The notes under the pieces were generated by a model. It was not told the origin of the DNA and did not search any database. It saw nothing but the letters and a program-made list of their open reading frames with translations. Positions 12,083 to 22,803 of a stretch of DNA of 64,000 nt are shown one piece after another. A program made the position numbers and the translations under genes. This DNA is from Pyrus communis. Taxonomy: Eukaryota > Streptophyta > Magnoliopsida > Rosales > Rosaceae. Each line of letters starts with the position of its first letter. The first letter of the stretch is position 1. The stretch is taken from positions 10,377,501 through 10,441,500 of the forward strand of contig NC_084808.1 in NCBI RefSeq assembly GCF_963583255.1. The letters are read 5' to 3'.

Positions 12083-12693
12083 TGTAACATCTCACATCGT
12101 CCAAGGGAGTGGATCATGTAAGCCTTATATGTATATTCCCATCTCTACCTAGCACATGGCTTTTGGGGAGCTCACTGGCTTCGGTTTCCATCGGAACTCC
12201 AAAGTTAAGCGAGTTCGCGTGAGAGCAATCCTAGGATGGGTGATCCACTAGGAAGTTCTCATGTGAGTTTCCAGAAACAAAACCGTGAAGGCGTGGTCGG
12301 GGCCCAAAGCGGACAATATCGTGCTATGGCGGAGTCGAGCCCGGGATGTGACAATTTGGTATCAGAGCCAATCCCTGGCCGAAAGTGTGCCGGGATGGAT
12401 TGTAACATCACACATCGCCCAGGGGAGTGGATCTTGTAAGCCTTATATGTATATTCTCATCTCTACCTAACATGAGGCTTTTTGGGAGCTCACTGGCTTC
12501 GGGTTCCATCGGAACTCCGAAGTTAAGCGAGTTCGCGTGAGAGCAATCCCAAGATGGGTGACCCACTGGAAAGTTCTCACATGAGTTCCCAGAAACAAAA
12601 CAGTGAAGGCATGGTCGGGGCCCAAAGCGGACAATATCATGCTATGGCAAAGTCTAGCCCGGGATGTGGTAGGGGTCCGGGCCGGGATTCATA
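12083..12693 (+). mobile_element. Cassandra TRIM retrotransposon, unit B
   Basis: The duplicate of the element at 6630-7239, with the same GTATT target-site duplication (12078-12082 and 12694-12698). The 5' LTR is 12083-12353, the primer-binding site begins at 12357, and the 3' LTR is 12401-12693. Here the 5' LTR lacks the 23-bp GC-rich segment and the 3' LTR has it, the reverse of unit A. The last bases of the 3' LTR have drifted (gggattcata in place of gggatgtgaca). Confidence 0.92.
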
Positions 12694-13166
12694 GTATTTT
12701 TGTAACTTAAAAAAAATAGTCAATGATGTCATATTTTACATGTATTAATTTTTGTTTCTCATTGAAATATTTAAAAAGTGTTGTCTCCATATAACATTAA
12801 GTATTAAAAGTATACCCTGTGTAATTTTCCGAAATTTTATTGGTTGAAATGTTAGTAAAATAAGAGACCCACCATTAAACTAATAAAAAATAAATTTAAA
12901 ATTGATGTCAAATTTGACTCCTAAACACAAAGGCTTCAAATCCAGTCAGCAAATAACATTTCGACTAAAAGGATTTTTTATATCAAATATGCACAATCAT
13001 ATCTCCATTTCGGATTTGATATCCCTTTTGAAGATTTTCTTAGAAGTTTTTATTTATATGTTATAAATTATCTCATGAATGATAATTGAAAAATGCAAAT
13101 ATAACCAAATTAGTGGGAATTCTAATCCCTTGGTCCCACCAAAACTAAGAAAAGCTAAAAACCATG

Positions 13167-13479
13167 AAATGAGGATCCTCTCCAAACCTTCTTTGTGAGA
13201 ATCTTGAAAATCCACAAATCGTGTATATTCATCGTACATCATGCGATCAATTATCTTCACGTACTATTCATATTTAATTTTAAATAAAAGATCTTGAAAA
13301 TCCTCAAATCTTGTATGTTCTTAATACATCGTGCGGTCAATTATCTTCAAGTAGTATTCATATTTAATTTTAAATAAAAGTATTTAAAATGATTTTTAAC
13401 CGCACGATGTACGATGAACGAATATGATTTAAAGATCCTTAAGATCCTCACAAAGAGGATCCAAAGATAATCTTCATTC
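13167..13479. mobile_element. Mutator-like MITE, unit B
   Basis: The duplicate of the element at 7723-8035. In this copy the 9-bp target-site duplication AAAACCATG is perfect on both sides (13158-13166 and 13480-13488), which supports the family call. Confidence 0.75.
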
Positions 13480-13639
13480 AAAACCATGGGCTGCTGATGT
13501 AGATTACATACAAACCAGATAAGAAAAGCTGTTTATTTTAACTCACAAAGAGGATCCAGAGAGGATCTTCATTCAAAACCATGGGCTGCTGATGTAGAGT
13601 ACATACAAACCAGATAAGAAAAGGTGTTTATTTTAACTC
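13450..13639. repeat. Two 95-bp tandem repeats
   Basis: The same array as at 8006-8385 but with two copies (starts 13450 and 13545). The copy number has changed since the large duplication. Confidence 0.92.
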
Positions 13640-13786
13640 AGTTACTAATTATCTTCCCAAAACAGGGAGCAGCATAAACCATAACCTTCCTTATGCATAC
13701 ATACCACAGAAATTACAGAGGAAAACACCAACGATGTGAAGATGAAAAGTCGATTTTCTCCAAACTTCTATAGACGAATCTTGCCA

Positions 13787-14828
13787 TTAAGCGTCGGCGG
13801 TGGTGGTGGTGGCGGCGGCGGCAGTAGCTGTTGGCTTCTGAATGATAAAGGCCATGCACTGACCCTGGTTGACGTTGTCGAATGCCATGCAGCGAATATA
13901 AGCATTCGGGTATTCTGTTTTGCACTGCTGGATTTCATTGAGAACTAGCGACGGATCAGTACAACCAAACATGGGCAGCTTCCACAATGTCCAGTATCTC
14001 CCATCATAATACCCTGGCATCTGGCTATTCTCCCTGTAAACATACCCAACCTTCCATATTTGCAAAAATCAAATGTTAATGTTATGAGATAAACCCCCAA
14101 AGTTTATTGCTTAATTAGCGATCTACCCAGGATTATCATGGAGAAGTTAACCTTGCTAATCAAATGTATAGTTCAAACATGACTGATCATATTAGTCGAA
14201 ATACAGCGCATATTTAGCGCGTCGGATATGATGCTGGATTGGATTAAATAGTCCAATCTGGTGTTAGTGTCATTCATATTACACAGCAACCCGATAAAAC
14301 TATTGAATTACTAAATTTTGTCAAATAACATGTTGTACTAAAATCATACGCCATGGAGGTAGAGATGCAAGTTATAGTACATAGTTTAATGCACAGAAGA
14401 GAAGTTAAAATCCGATTTATTTGTTTGTTAAGAACAAAGAAGAGCATCTAAACTTAGTAAATCAACTAACCTCATCGAATTCGAGGCAAGGGATCCATCC
14501 CTTCTTGAGCATGTAGTCAATCTCCTTGGCAATAGAATCATCAGAGAGTGGTGGTAGGTACGAGAGGGTCTCGAACTTCTTGTTGTTGATTGGATTCCAC
14601 ACCTGTAAAATTAAGAACCAAACCGAGGATGAGAATCTTGGGTACTTGGGAGTTGGGATGTAACTTGTTAGATTCCCTTACCTTCATGCAGAGAGTTCTT
14701 GATCCATTGGAGACCGTTTTCTTGGCCCATCCAATAGAATCATTCACCGGAAAAAGCTTCCGAGGGTTGGCTTTCAAGCCAGCATAACCGGATGCACAAA
14801 CCGGAGCAATAAAGATCGCAGCAGACAT
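13787..14828 (-). CDS. RBCS: RuBisCO small subunit precursor (divergent type)
   Basis: Encodes the chloroplast ribulose-1,5-bisphosphate carboxylase/oxygenase small subunit, which joins eight large subunits in the L8S8 holoenzyme in the stroma. There are three coding exons on the minus strand: 14682-14828, 14471-14602 and 13787-14050, all with GT..AG introns, totalling 180 codons. The Ser/Ala-rich transit peptide ends at about residue 47 (..TLC), and the mature protein starts MKVWNP. Family motifs are [14 protein letters not shown] (56-69), [10 protein letters not shown] (82-91), [19 protein letters not shown], and YPNAYIR. Unlike ordinary leaf RBCS, it reads WNPINN near the mature start, has [10 protein letters not shown] near the C-terminus, and carries a roughly 15-residue Thr/Ala tail. 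This could be the T-type (non-mesophyll) clade, which is inference. The start is the first ATG downstream of the TATA box. Confidence 0.93.
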
Positions 14829-14911
14829 CTTCGAACTTGATGTCCAACGGTAGGAGAGAAGAACAAAAAGATGCAGTTTTGGTGGCTTGCAAGGCTGATG
14901 ATGCAGGGTTT

Positions 14912-14919
<8 letters not shown>

Positions 14920-14951
<32 letters not shown>
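14920..14951. repeat. (GA)n microsatellite in RBCS 5' leader
   Basis: About 16 GA units on the plus strand, so CT on the transcript strand, followed by gtgaga variants to 14962. It lies between the TATA box and the start codon. The short Ser/Leu-repeat frames read through it are artefacts. Confidence 0.9.
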
Positions 14952-14954
<3 letters not shown>

Positions 14955-15001
14955 GAGTGAGAGTGGTATTGAAAAACGGTGGGTACAAGATGTTTTAAGA
15001 G

Positions 15002-15009
15002 TTTTATAA
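15002..15009 (-). promoter_or_regulatory. TATA box of RBCS gene
   Basis: TTATAAAA on the minus strand, about 175 bp upstream of the RBCS start codon. An ATTGG (CCAAT-type) motif lies about 40 bp further upstream, near 15048-15052. The predicted leader of about 150 nt would include the CT-rich tract at 14920-14968. Confidence 0.6.
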
Positions 15010-15052
15010 GCCACATCAGCATCCTGCTTTTTCCACCATCTCACGACCAATC

Positions 15053-15489
15053 AAAATCCACTTGGCATGGTGACAAAGTCTCTCACAGCCAGTTTTGCAG
15101 GCATCAGAGGAACCGTGGGAATTAAATATTAGGAAGATGTATGACTCGTTTCTGCAACTGCCCTTCATTCAATGGATGTGGAGAAAACTTTAAAATAGGT
15201 GAATGGGAACACAGGAATTTCAACAACCCTTGTTTGCTGCGAACGCAAGTTGAAATCTACAAAACAGCCAAGGCATGGTGATCCAATAGAGAATGTGATG
15301 GACAATATCATTCCGTAATCTACCATTACGGACGATGTTTTCAAATTGAATTTCCTCGCTAAGTAACTTTGAATTGTTCCAAGAAGAAAAACTTAGAGAC
15401 ACACCAAAGGAGGCAGGTCTCTGAGCTTTGAAAAGACAGGATCGACTTGCCTGCGGATTGGTCCTTCCATTTCCAAGATAATGGTTTCT
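15053..15489. other. Intergenic region between RBCS and PPR genes
   Basis: Contains the upstream region of the RBCS gene and the probable 3' untranslated region of the PPR gene (15410-15489). I see no further gene. The 60-codon minus frame at 15220-15402 has no recognisable features. Confidence 0.5.
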
Positions 15490-17082
15490 TTAAAGTAAGG
15501 ATGCGTCACTAGCAATGGAAAAACTTTCAAGTGCCCTGCTGAGTTGGTTTAAACTTGTGTTTATCTTTCTCGAATGGGAATGAGACTTATCGTCTGCTAT
15601 GAATTTATGGACAATACCATCAGTCTCAATGAAGCTCCAAGCTGAAATTGTACCTACTTCTCTATCTCTCATCATTTTCCTTAGCCTCGTCACATCCTCC
15701 CAGTTGCCCATTTTGGCATACATGTTGGCCAGAAGAACATACCTACCACTATGTTGAGGCTCTAATTCAATCAAAAGCTTCCCCACCCTCGCCCCTAAGT
15801 CAACATGGTCATGTATCAGACATCCATTAAACAAAGACCCCCAAATAGCACCGTCCGCTTTCATTGCCATACTTCTTATCAATATCTCTGCTTCATTCAG
15901 TTTCCCAGCACGGGCCAAGAGATCAACCATGCAGCCGTAGTGCTCAATCCCCAGAGCAATGCCATAAACTTTACTCATGCGTCCTATCAACCGCCATGCT
16001 TCATTTACCAGAATTTTGTGATTACATGCAGTGAGTACTCCAACAAATGTCACTGCATTTGGTTTAGGTCCTTTCTTTTCCATTTCTGCAAAAAGCTCAA
16101 GCCCCATATCATTCTCACCATTGATGGCAAATCCCATGATCATAGCACTCCAAGTAGTTACATCTTTACGAGGCATCTTGCTAAACACGTCTTGTGCGTC
16201 TTTAATACATCCACATTTTGCATAAAAATCTACTAGTGCAGTACCAAGCTCAAGTCCATACTCAAAACCATTTTCTTCCAAAAACGAATGAATCCACTTC
16301 CCTTCTTCAAAGGCACCCACAGACGCACAAGCATTAAGAGTGCTAACCAAAAGAGACTCATTGAGCCTCACTTGTGTATGGCTTTTCAATTGACGAAACA
16401 GATCAATTGCTTCATTGAAACAAGCATTCCCAACATACCCAGAAACCATTGCACTATAAGAAACATCATTTATATCCGGCATTGCATCAAACAGATTACG
16501 AGCTTCATGAACCAGCCCATTACTACAATATCCACTAATAAGACTAGTCCAACAAACCACATTCTTATCCAAACTTTCCTCAAACACTCTACGAGCAAAT
16601 TCCACAGCTTCACATCGACATGAGGCCCTAATAAGTGAGCTAATAACATAAACATCACACCCATGCCCAAACTTCGTTATTTGACCATGTACCTGACCAA
16701 GCAAAGATATATCAAGACATGCTTTAACTACAAAGGTGAAAGTACGAGCGTTTGGCTCTGTGCCTATCCTTCTCATTCTGGTGTAAATGGAGAGACCCTT
16801 TTCAGATTCTGAGCTCTTCAAGAAACCCATTATCATGGAATTGTAATCAAATACATTGGGTCTTGGAATTTGGTGTAACAGTGTCTCAGCATAGTGCATA
16901 TTACCATGTTCTGATAATGCAGAGAAGGCTAAGAGCTTGCTGGCAGTGTAGGCAAAACGAGCAAGACCAGTAGTGACTGCATGGGCATGGATTTTCTTAA
17001 GTTCGTCCAAGCTTGAACATCTTTGTAGTAGGAGAAGATATGGAGGACAAGTTACTGGTTTTAAAACGACTTTGCTGCCCAT
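15490..17082 (-). CDS. PLS-class pentatricopeptide repeat protein (E type)
   Basis: Intronless gene for a 530-residue protein starting MGSKVV. PPR proteins of this class bind specific organellar RNAs in mitochondria or plastids, and E-class members usually take part in C-to-U editing. PPR repeats run from about residue 25 to 425, with recognisable units such as NVFDYNSMIMGFLK, NVVCWTSLISGYCSNG, DVTTWSAMIMGFAINGE and PNAVTFVGVLTACNH. The C-terminal E/E+ region is present (SGRYVLLANMYAKMGNWED, then the ISAWSFIE motif). There is no DYW deaminase domain, so an editing role would need a DYW partner (family knowledge). The first in-frame ATG is 17080-17082. Another ATG upstream, near 17122, is in a different frame. 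No specific RNA target can be read from the sequence. Confidence 0.93.
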   Translation of the reverse strand: MGSKVVLKPVTCPPYLLLLQRCSSLDELKKIHAHAVTTGLARFAYTASKLLAFSALSEHGNMHYAETLLHQIPRPNVFDYNSMIMGFLKSSESEKGLSIYTRMRRIGTEPNARTFTFVVKACLDISLLGQVHGQITKFGHGCDVYVISSLIRASCRCEAVEFARRVFEESLDKNVVCWTSLISGYCSNGLVHEARNLFDAMPDINDVSYSAMVSGYVGNACFNEAIDLFRQLKSHTQVRLNESLLVSTLNACASVGAFEEGKWIHSFLEENGFEYGLELGTALVDFYAKCGCIKDAQDVFSKMPRKDVTTWSAMIMGFAINGENDMGLELFAEMEKKGPKPNAVTFVGVLTACNHKILVNEAWRLIGRMSKVYGIALGIEHYGCMVDLLARAGKLNEAEILIRSMAMKADGAIWGSLFNGCLIHDHVDLGARVGKLLIELEPQHSGRYVLLANMYAKMGNWEDVTRLRKMMRDREVGTISAWSFIETDGIVHKFIADDKSHSHSRKINTSLNQLSRALESFSIASDASLL

Positions 17083-17861
17083 CTGGAGCACACTTTGAAG
17101 CTGACAAAGCAGCAGCTCCCATTTTAAGCCCCTTTTTTATTTATCAGACTTTGTGGGAAAGTGCTTATTTGTGTGACACTCAAACATCATCATATCCAAG
17201 ATCCGCCACTGTCGACAAAACAAATACTGAGTATACCACAAAGTAATAAATAGATCTTGAGCTCAAAAGAAAGGCACAAAAAAAAAAAGAGAGAGCGAGA
17301 GAGAGAATGGATGGGGTAATTAATGTGTCAAAAATAAAGCCAGGCGTTGGAAAGAATTTTGACCCCTTATTGTGGCCAAAGTATTATGTGTTGTTATAAA
17401 TAATTATCTGACTACTAGTTTTAGTGAATGTAAGTATGTTTCATCTGTTATACAACACTTAAAAATATTGAATATTAATGTTCAAAGTTTAAGAGGAAGC
17501 ACAGAGTTGATCCTTCTTGTATTTTGGATGATGACAAGAGGGGAAAAGCTCATGTTTGGGATGTAGTGTGTTAGTTTTTGTTTGGCTTCGGCCTGCCATT
17601 TACCACAAAAAAGTATTGAATATTATATTTCCATTGCAAAAATTAATCTGATGTTTGACAAGTGACCATAAAATCTTTTGATCCTCGCCAACTCTATTTT
17701 TCCTTCTTAATCTTATCTTTTTCTCTAAACATCATAAACATCATACCATCTTCTGATCCTCATACCTCACCATTCACCAACACTATGTTTCCTTCCCATT
17801 CTTTTAACATTATTTGTCTTGTTATGTTAAACCCTATATGGAGCTGTTATTGGTGCTTCCT

Positions 17862-18368
17862 GTTCTAAAAATCTCCGCCTAGGCGCTAGGCGGCTAACGG
17901 CTGGCCTCCACCCCGATTAATGCCTAGGCATTTGAAAATTAAGAAAGGATGTCTAGACCTATTGAGGAGCCCACCTAGACCATCTAGTCACCCGCCTAGC
18001 CTGTCCAGCCCGCCCAGACCAGCCTAGACACCTGCCTAGGTCGCAACTCACTTAGATAAAAAAATAGATAACTTTCATTTTGCATTTTATCTTTTTCAAA
18101 AAATTGTAAGAGACTTGTTGCATGCTTAAATGAACACACATTATATCCTCATTCCCCATGTTTTCATTATGTTTAAATATTTCATAATATATATGTCATT
18201 TTATTTTGTAATTTATGATGAAATTACATGTACTTTAAGTATAAGTAGATACTTATTTATACGAAATATAATATATTTACTTAAATCCGCCTAGCCGCCT
18301 AGACGCCTAGACGCCTAGACGTTAGGCCCTAGCCCGCCGCCCAATTGGCGCATAACGTCTTTTAGAAC
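17862..18368. mobile_element. Non-autonomous element with CGCCTAG-rich inverted ends
   Basis: A roughly 507-bp AT-rich body bracketed by GC-rich ends that are imperfect inverted repeats. The left end is gttctaaaaatctccgcc; the right end, on the other strand, begins gttctaaaagacg and runs through repeated ctaggcg units. Many cgcctag heptamers occur in both ends. A second, 3'-truncated copy is at 49545-49939. No clear target-site duplication was found, so the superfamily is undetermined. Confidence 0.7.
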
Positions 18369-18539
18369 CTTGTTAGTGCTTCAAAAATGTCATTCCTCAC
18401 TCCTCGTACTTTTTTATAGGGGAGAATTTATACATGGAGTAGCGAATGATTATGTTATTGGTGTGCCAATAACAATACTCGCCCCTAAACCCAGAAGCAT
18501 TTAAACAAACTGAACGAAAAGTATTAGAACATATACTTA

Positions 18540-18700
18540 CTGGGGTTTCAAGTGAATGAGAAAGTCCTATGAATGCCATAATCAGTTCCTTCTTTTCAGT
18601 CAGTTCTTGTAAACCCCATTGAACAAAAAACCTAACAAATAACCAGATATCTCTAACCCGATCGGAATCAAATGTTTTCATCAAAATTACGACTTTTCCT
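18540..18700 (-). other. Possible exon of an unrecognised gene fragment
   Basis: A minus-strand open stretch reads approximately PEGKVVILMKTFDSDRVRD, then a WLFVRFFVQWGL segment and LTEKKELIMAFIGLSHSLETP. It ends at a good splice donor (cca|gtaagtat near 18541). Upstream on the same strand (18815-19080) is a Ser/Pro/Leu-rich leader-like region with a possible donor cag|gtatgg. The phases do not join cleanly and stops lie nearby, so this may be a decayed gene piece. I do not recognise the family. Confidence 0.2.
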
Positions 18701-19189
18701 TCGGGTCTGAATACTCAGTAAAATTCCTCAAAAACCCACTCAACAAAAATAAATATAAAAAAGGTCCTATTGTGTATGTCTACTTTTGAGTAAAACGAAA
18801 TTTCTTCAAAACCCATACCTGATTGATACCACAGGAATTAGGGAATCTGAGCTTCTGTTGGCGAGAGATATCGTCTCTGAAGGAAGCGGTGGCGGCGGCG
18901 GCACAAATCAATTCGGTTTTCTCAACTTTGCCATGGAGATGTTGTGGGTTTGTGTTGGGTTTGCTTTCGCTGGGTAGATAAGAAAAGGTGAGAGGAAGAG
19001 GCAGAAGGTTAAAAGGATGAGCTTTCGCCGGAGTCGAGGAGGGAGGGTTTGCCGGCCACTAGGTGGTGGGCGGCTCACTGGGTTGGGTGGGTGCAGAGGC
19101 GTGGTGGTTGATGGATTTTTCTGTATTTTTATTATAAAACTTAATATAAACCTGACACCGTCAAGAGAAGGAACAGGTGTAAAAAATTG

Positions 19190-19366
19190 GATAATGATCC
19201 TTTCCATATCTTCTATTCATCTTAGTCGTTCATTGTATATTACGCAGTCAATTTTTGCTAAGTAATGTTTGTATTTAATTTTAAATAAAAAAAATTTTAA
19301 ATAATTTTTGACCGCATGATGACTGATGAACTGATCTGTGAGATTATCACAAAGAGGATTTGAATA
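19190..19366. mobile_element. Relative of the Mutator-like MITE
   Basis: Shares the ends (taatgatcctttcc on the left, cacaaagaggatttgaat on the right) and interior blocks (tatttaattttaaataaa, gaccgcatgatg) with the MITE at 13167-13479 but is shorter, about 177 bp. No clean target-site duplication was seen. Confidence 0.5.
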
Positions 19367-20357
19367 CAATCATGTTCCTAAAAAAATGGTTTCACACTGG
19401 CAGTTTCCGCACAACATAATTGAACCCCGTTTTTTAATTGTTGCTAATAGTTTTTGCCAATGGCGAGTTTGAAATTTATATATTTGTATTTTTCTTGGAG
19501 AAAATCTATTAATGTATTCGAAAAGTGTGAGAGACTTGCAAAAGGTAGATTCATTGTGGTAGTGTCGTCTCAAATATATTACAATTTCACGATTATATTT
19601 TAACTTTTTTTTTTTGTATATATAATGAGTTTAGAATACGATCATCATGCTGTCTTTATTTGCAAGTTATTATCGTGGTCTAAGAGACAAGAAAAATTAG
19701 GGCTGATCACTTGTTCATTAAGTCATTTAATAAGATGATGCCACATCCTCATTTACTTGCCACGTAAATTTTTGCTGAAAAAAAAAATATGAAATAACTA
19801 TGTAACCGAAGTAATAATAATATGAATGAAATGTCCATAATAAATAACGTGCCTATATGCATGTCACACAACATGCACGGTTACCCGAAGAACGTGAGAT
19901 GTCGAACTACGGAAATGAGCTTTCACTACTATAAAGACCCCAAAAAAGTACACAAGCAAGTCCCAAAAAGTCTTAATTTAGGTTAAAATTCTAACTTAAG
20001 CATGAGAAATTCGTAAACCTACACAAGCCAAAGACATTTGAGTACCATGTCACTTGGCTTCAAGTGGATATGGGGTATGGTTAGGAAATCTGACTAAAGC
20101 TTTTCTCCGAGGAGACCCTAAAATAATAGAAAAAATCTGTCACTCAAACATCACATAAGTTAGTAACACCACTTGACAATATGACCATCACCGAAAAAAC
20201 ACGTGCACATTGATCTAGAATTGATGAATTTTCAAATTTTACATCATAAAATGGTACTAGAATTGTGATACGACATAAATAACAAATAATAGGGGCAGAG
20301 GAGATCCACAAGTATTACTGCTTGCAGATACCCTTGAGTTCCCAACTCTTAAGAAAC
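19367..20357. other. Intergenic, AT-rich; no gene seen
   Basis: No coding frame or recognised repeat. The right end (20280-20357) is probably the 3' untranslated region of the VIN3-like gene. Confidence 0.4.
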
Positions 20358-22497
20358 TTAGTGCCAAAGCTTCATGCAGAACCCGTTTGGCACAACACAC
20401 GATTTCTTGCTTGAAATACTTTCTGAGAAGGTGTCAACAAGTTGCCCTGCAAGCGATGCAGGATCTTCGATAAAGGTATCTACAAACACTTTCACAATCC
20501 TTACCTCCTGAGGGGTAGCTCTCAAGCTGTACCAGGTCAGGAATTTCTGCCGGAAGTTCTGCTCAATATGCCCCTCGCACTCTAACCATCTGATAATCTT
20601 CACGTAATACTCAAAATCCCTATCTGAATCATTGTTTGTCACACACTCCTCGCCTTTCCTTTCCGCACTTCTCTTTTTTGATGTGCTGCCATCTTGGGGT
20701 TCCTCTCCTTTCCCAGTACCAATTTTTAAATCCTTGCTACTGGAATTTGATCTTACATTCCTTCCTAGCCCATCTTTAAGTATGTCGATTTTGCAAGGAG
20801 TGATGGGTAAGCCAGCCTCTGAGCTACCAACAAATGGGACACATTCCATTCCAGTTCGAGCAGGGGAATTTGACCCATTATCAGTGCTTATGTCTTCAAC
20901 GATTTGGCAATCTGGTGATTGCTTGCGCTCGAGTTCAATGACATCGGATTTAGATATGGAGCCAACCATCCCATTGGTGTGTTCCTCATCCAGCATCGAA
21001 ATAACATCTGCTGCAGGTCCTCTATCCATGCTGTTGGCATTGACAACATCATTTGATAAATCAGCAAAGACGGTATTATCAGTGTCCTTGCAGAAAGTAA
21101 TATAATTGTCTGCTCGGTTATCAGCTTGATCACCATAAGCGGTAATATTATTAGTTTCATCTTCCACTGAAGAAGGATTAGAAAGGCTACTATAGTTGGT
21201 AACTGGGCTTTGACTTCTCTGTGTTACTGAACAATTAGGGACTTCATCTCCAGCAGTACTTGTGGAGGACCATACTTCACACATGCCCAAATGTCTTGAA
21301 TCATTGAACGAAGTCACTTTGAAACAGTACTCTGTAGCTGGAGTTAGTCCAGTGACAACAAATCTCGTCTTTGGTGCAAACAACAGTGTAGCAGTTGGTT
21401 CTGTTGGATAATTCATATCATCAGCCTTCCGGTGCCATAATTTGTAACCAACTAAAATTTCTGAGGGAGGATATTCAGAACTCAAAACCACAGTGAGCGA
21501 TGTAGCATGGACATCCTCAAATCTAACCATGTCTGGAGCAATAAAACTTGGATCTGAAATGTTTAAAAGATGTACAGCAGAAAACATCCATTAAATTCCT
21601 TATTGCACTCTCTGAATAAGCCAAATACTAGAAAAAATGCATTATCTCCATTCTCCAATAACCTCGATGTTATTCTGTGATTCGATTAGGAAGTGGTGAG
21701 GAAAGAAAAAAAAACCAGAAACTCAGAATCAAATGAATGAAGAGATTATCGCAACTACATCATTGTATATACATTATCATTAGAAAATTTGTCGAATGCA
21801 AGTAAATTCAATGATTGTGGTTATGGCGCGAAAATTGCAGCTATTTACAGAGTTTTCGTGTGCATGTAAAGCCAGTGATTGTGGTTAGGGTGTGACAGTT
21901 ACTGGTAAATAGATTACCTTGTACATTAGGCTTGGCCAATGGAGGCAATGTTGCTTTCTGAAGCACCGAATCCATTGACTCCACAGCAAATGCACAAAGT
22001 TTCTGAATCTCTGGTCCAGAAGAAAGCCTGTTAACAATACCCCGACCCATCTTTAATGGTAAGCCAGTTAGCGGACCCACTTCATCTTGAAGCTTCTTCA
22101 TAGCCTCATCCACAATCTCATGAAGCTTTTGATACTTTGCAGTCCCCTTGAGAAGCTTATGACTCAAGGAAATACGATAGCACAGTATGTCTACCCGTCT
22201 GGTATCCTTTGCTATTACTAGCTGTTTCCGCCAGGATCTAAATACATGTAAGAACATAGGCCAATCAGATTGCTGTATATGAGGAAAAAGTAACATCTAA
22301 GGTAACCAGTACAAAAAATTAGTATTAATTATGTGCTTGAAGTATTTCATCATAAACGTTCACTCAGAAAAGAACTAAGAACCATTTAATTGCATTAAAA
22401 AACATGAAAGAAATGTATTAGTGAACCATTCATGATGTCTTCAATTGCGTCACTTGTCAACAAACAATCACAATCTAACTCACTTTATTTACCACGA

Positions 22498-22556
<59 letters not shown>

Positions 22557-22748
22557 AAGTTTTTGACAAATAGAAACAGTATCAACTCTACACAAAACCG
22601 ATGAGGACAGAACTCCGAACCTTCAGGCAATAGAAATAGGGCGGTGCCATCCACACACCCATTTTTACCATATATACATTTACATGCTTGCCTTTCAATA
22701 TATATATATATGTGTGTGTGTGTGTGAGTGTGTGTGTGTGTGTGTATG

Positions 22749-22803
<55 letters not shown>

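Larger units (their letters stand above)
9279..14520. repeat. Tandem duplication, right unit (B)
   Basis: This 5242-bp unit is the second copy of the direct duplication. Its right end lies inside exon 2 of the intact RBCS gene, so unit B is joined to the promoter and first exon of that gene. Unit A is joined at 9278/9279 to the LTR-like start of unit B instead. Continuity with the gene makes B the original right-hand context. The CAA microhomology at the junction fits microhomology-mediated or replication-template-switch duplication (inference). Confidence 0.95.

Noticed and set aside
14541..15050. 169-codon minus frame overlapping RBCS exon 1
   Set aside because: It reads through the promoter, the CT microsatellite and intron 1. 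Only the MSAAIF.. part belongs to the real protein, which starts at 14828.
17083..17091. Longer PPR start (GTG at 17091)
   Set aside because: A GTG is not an expected plant start. The first in-frame ATG is at 17082.
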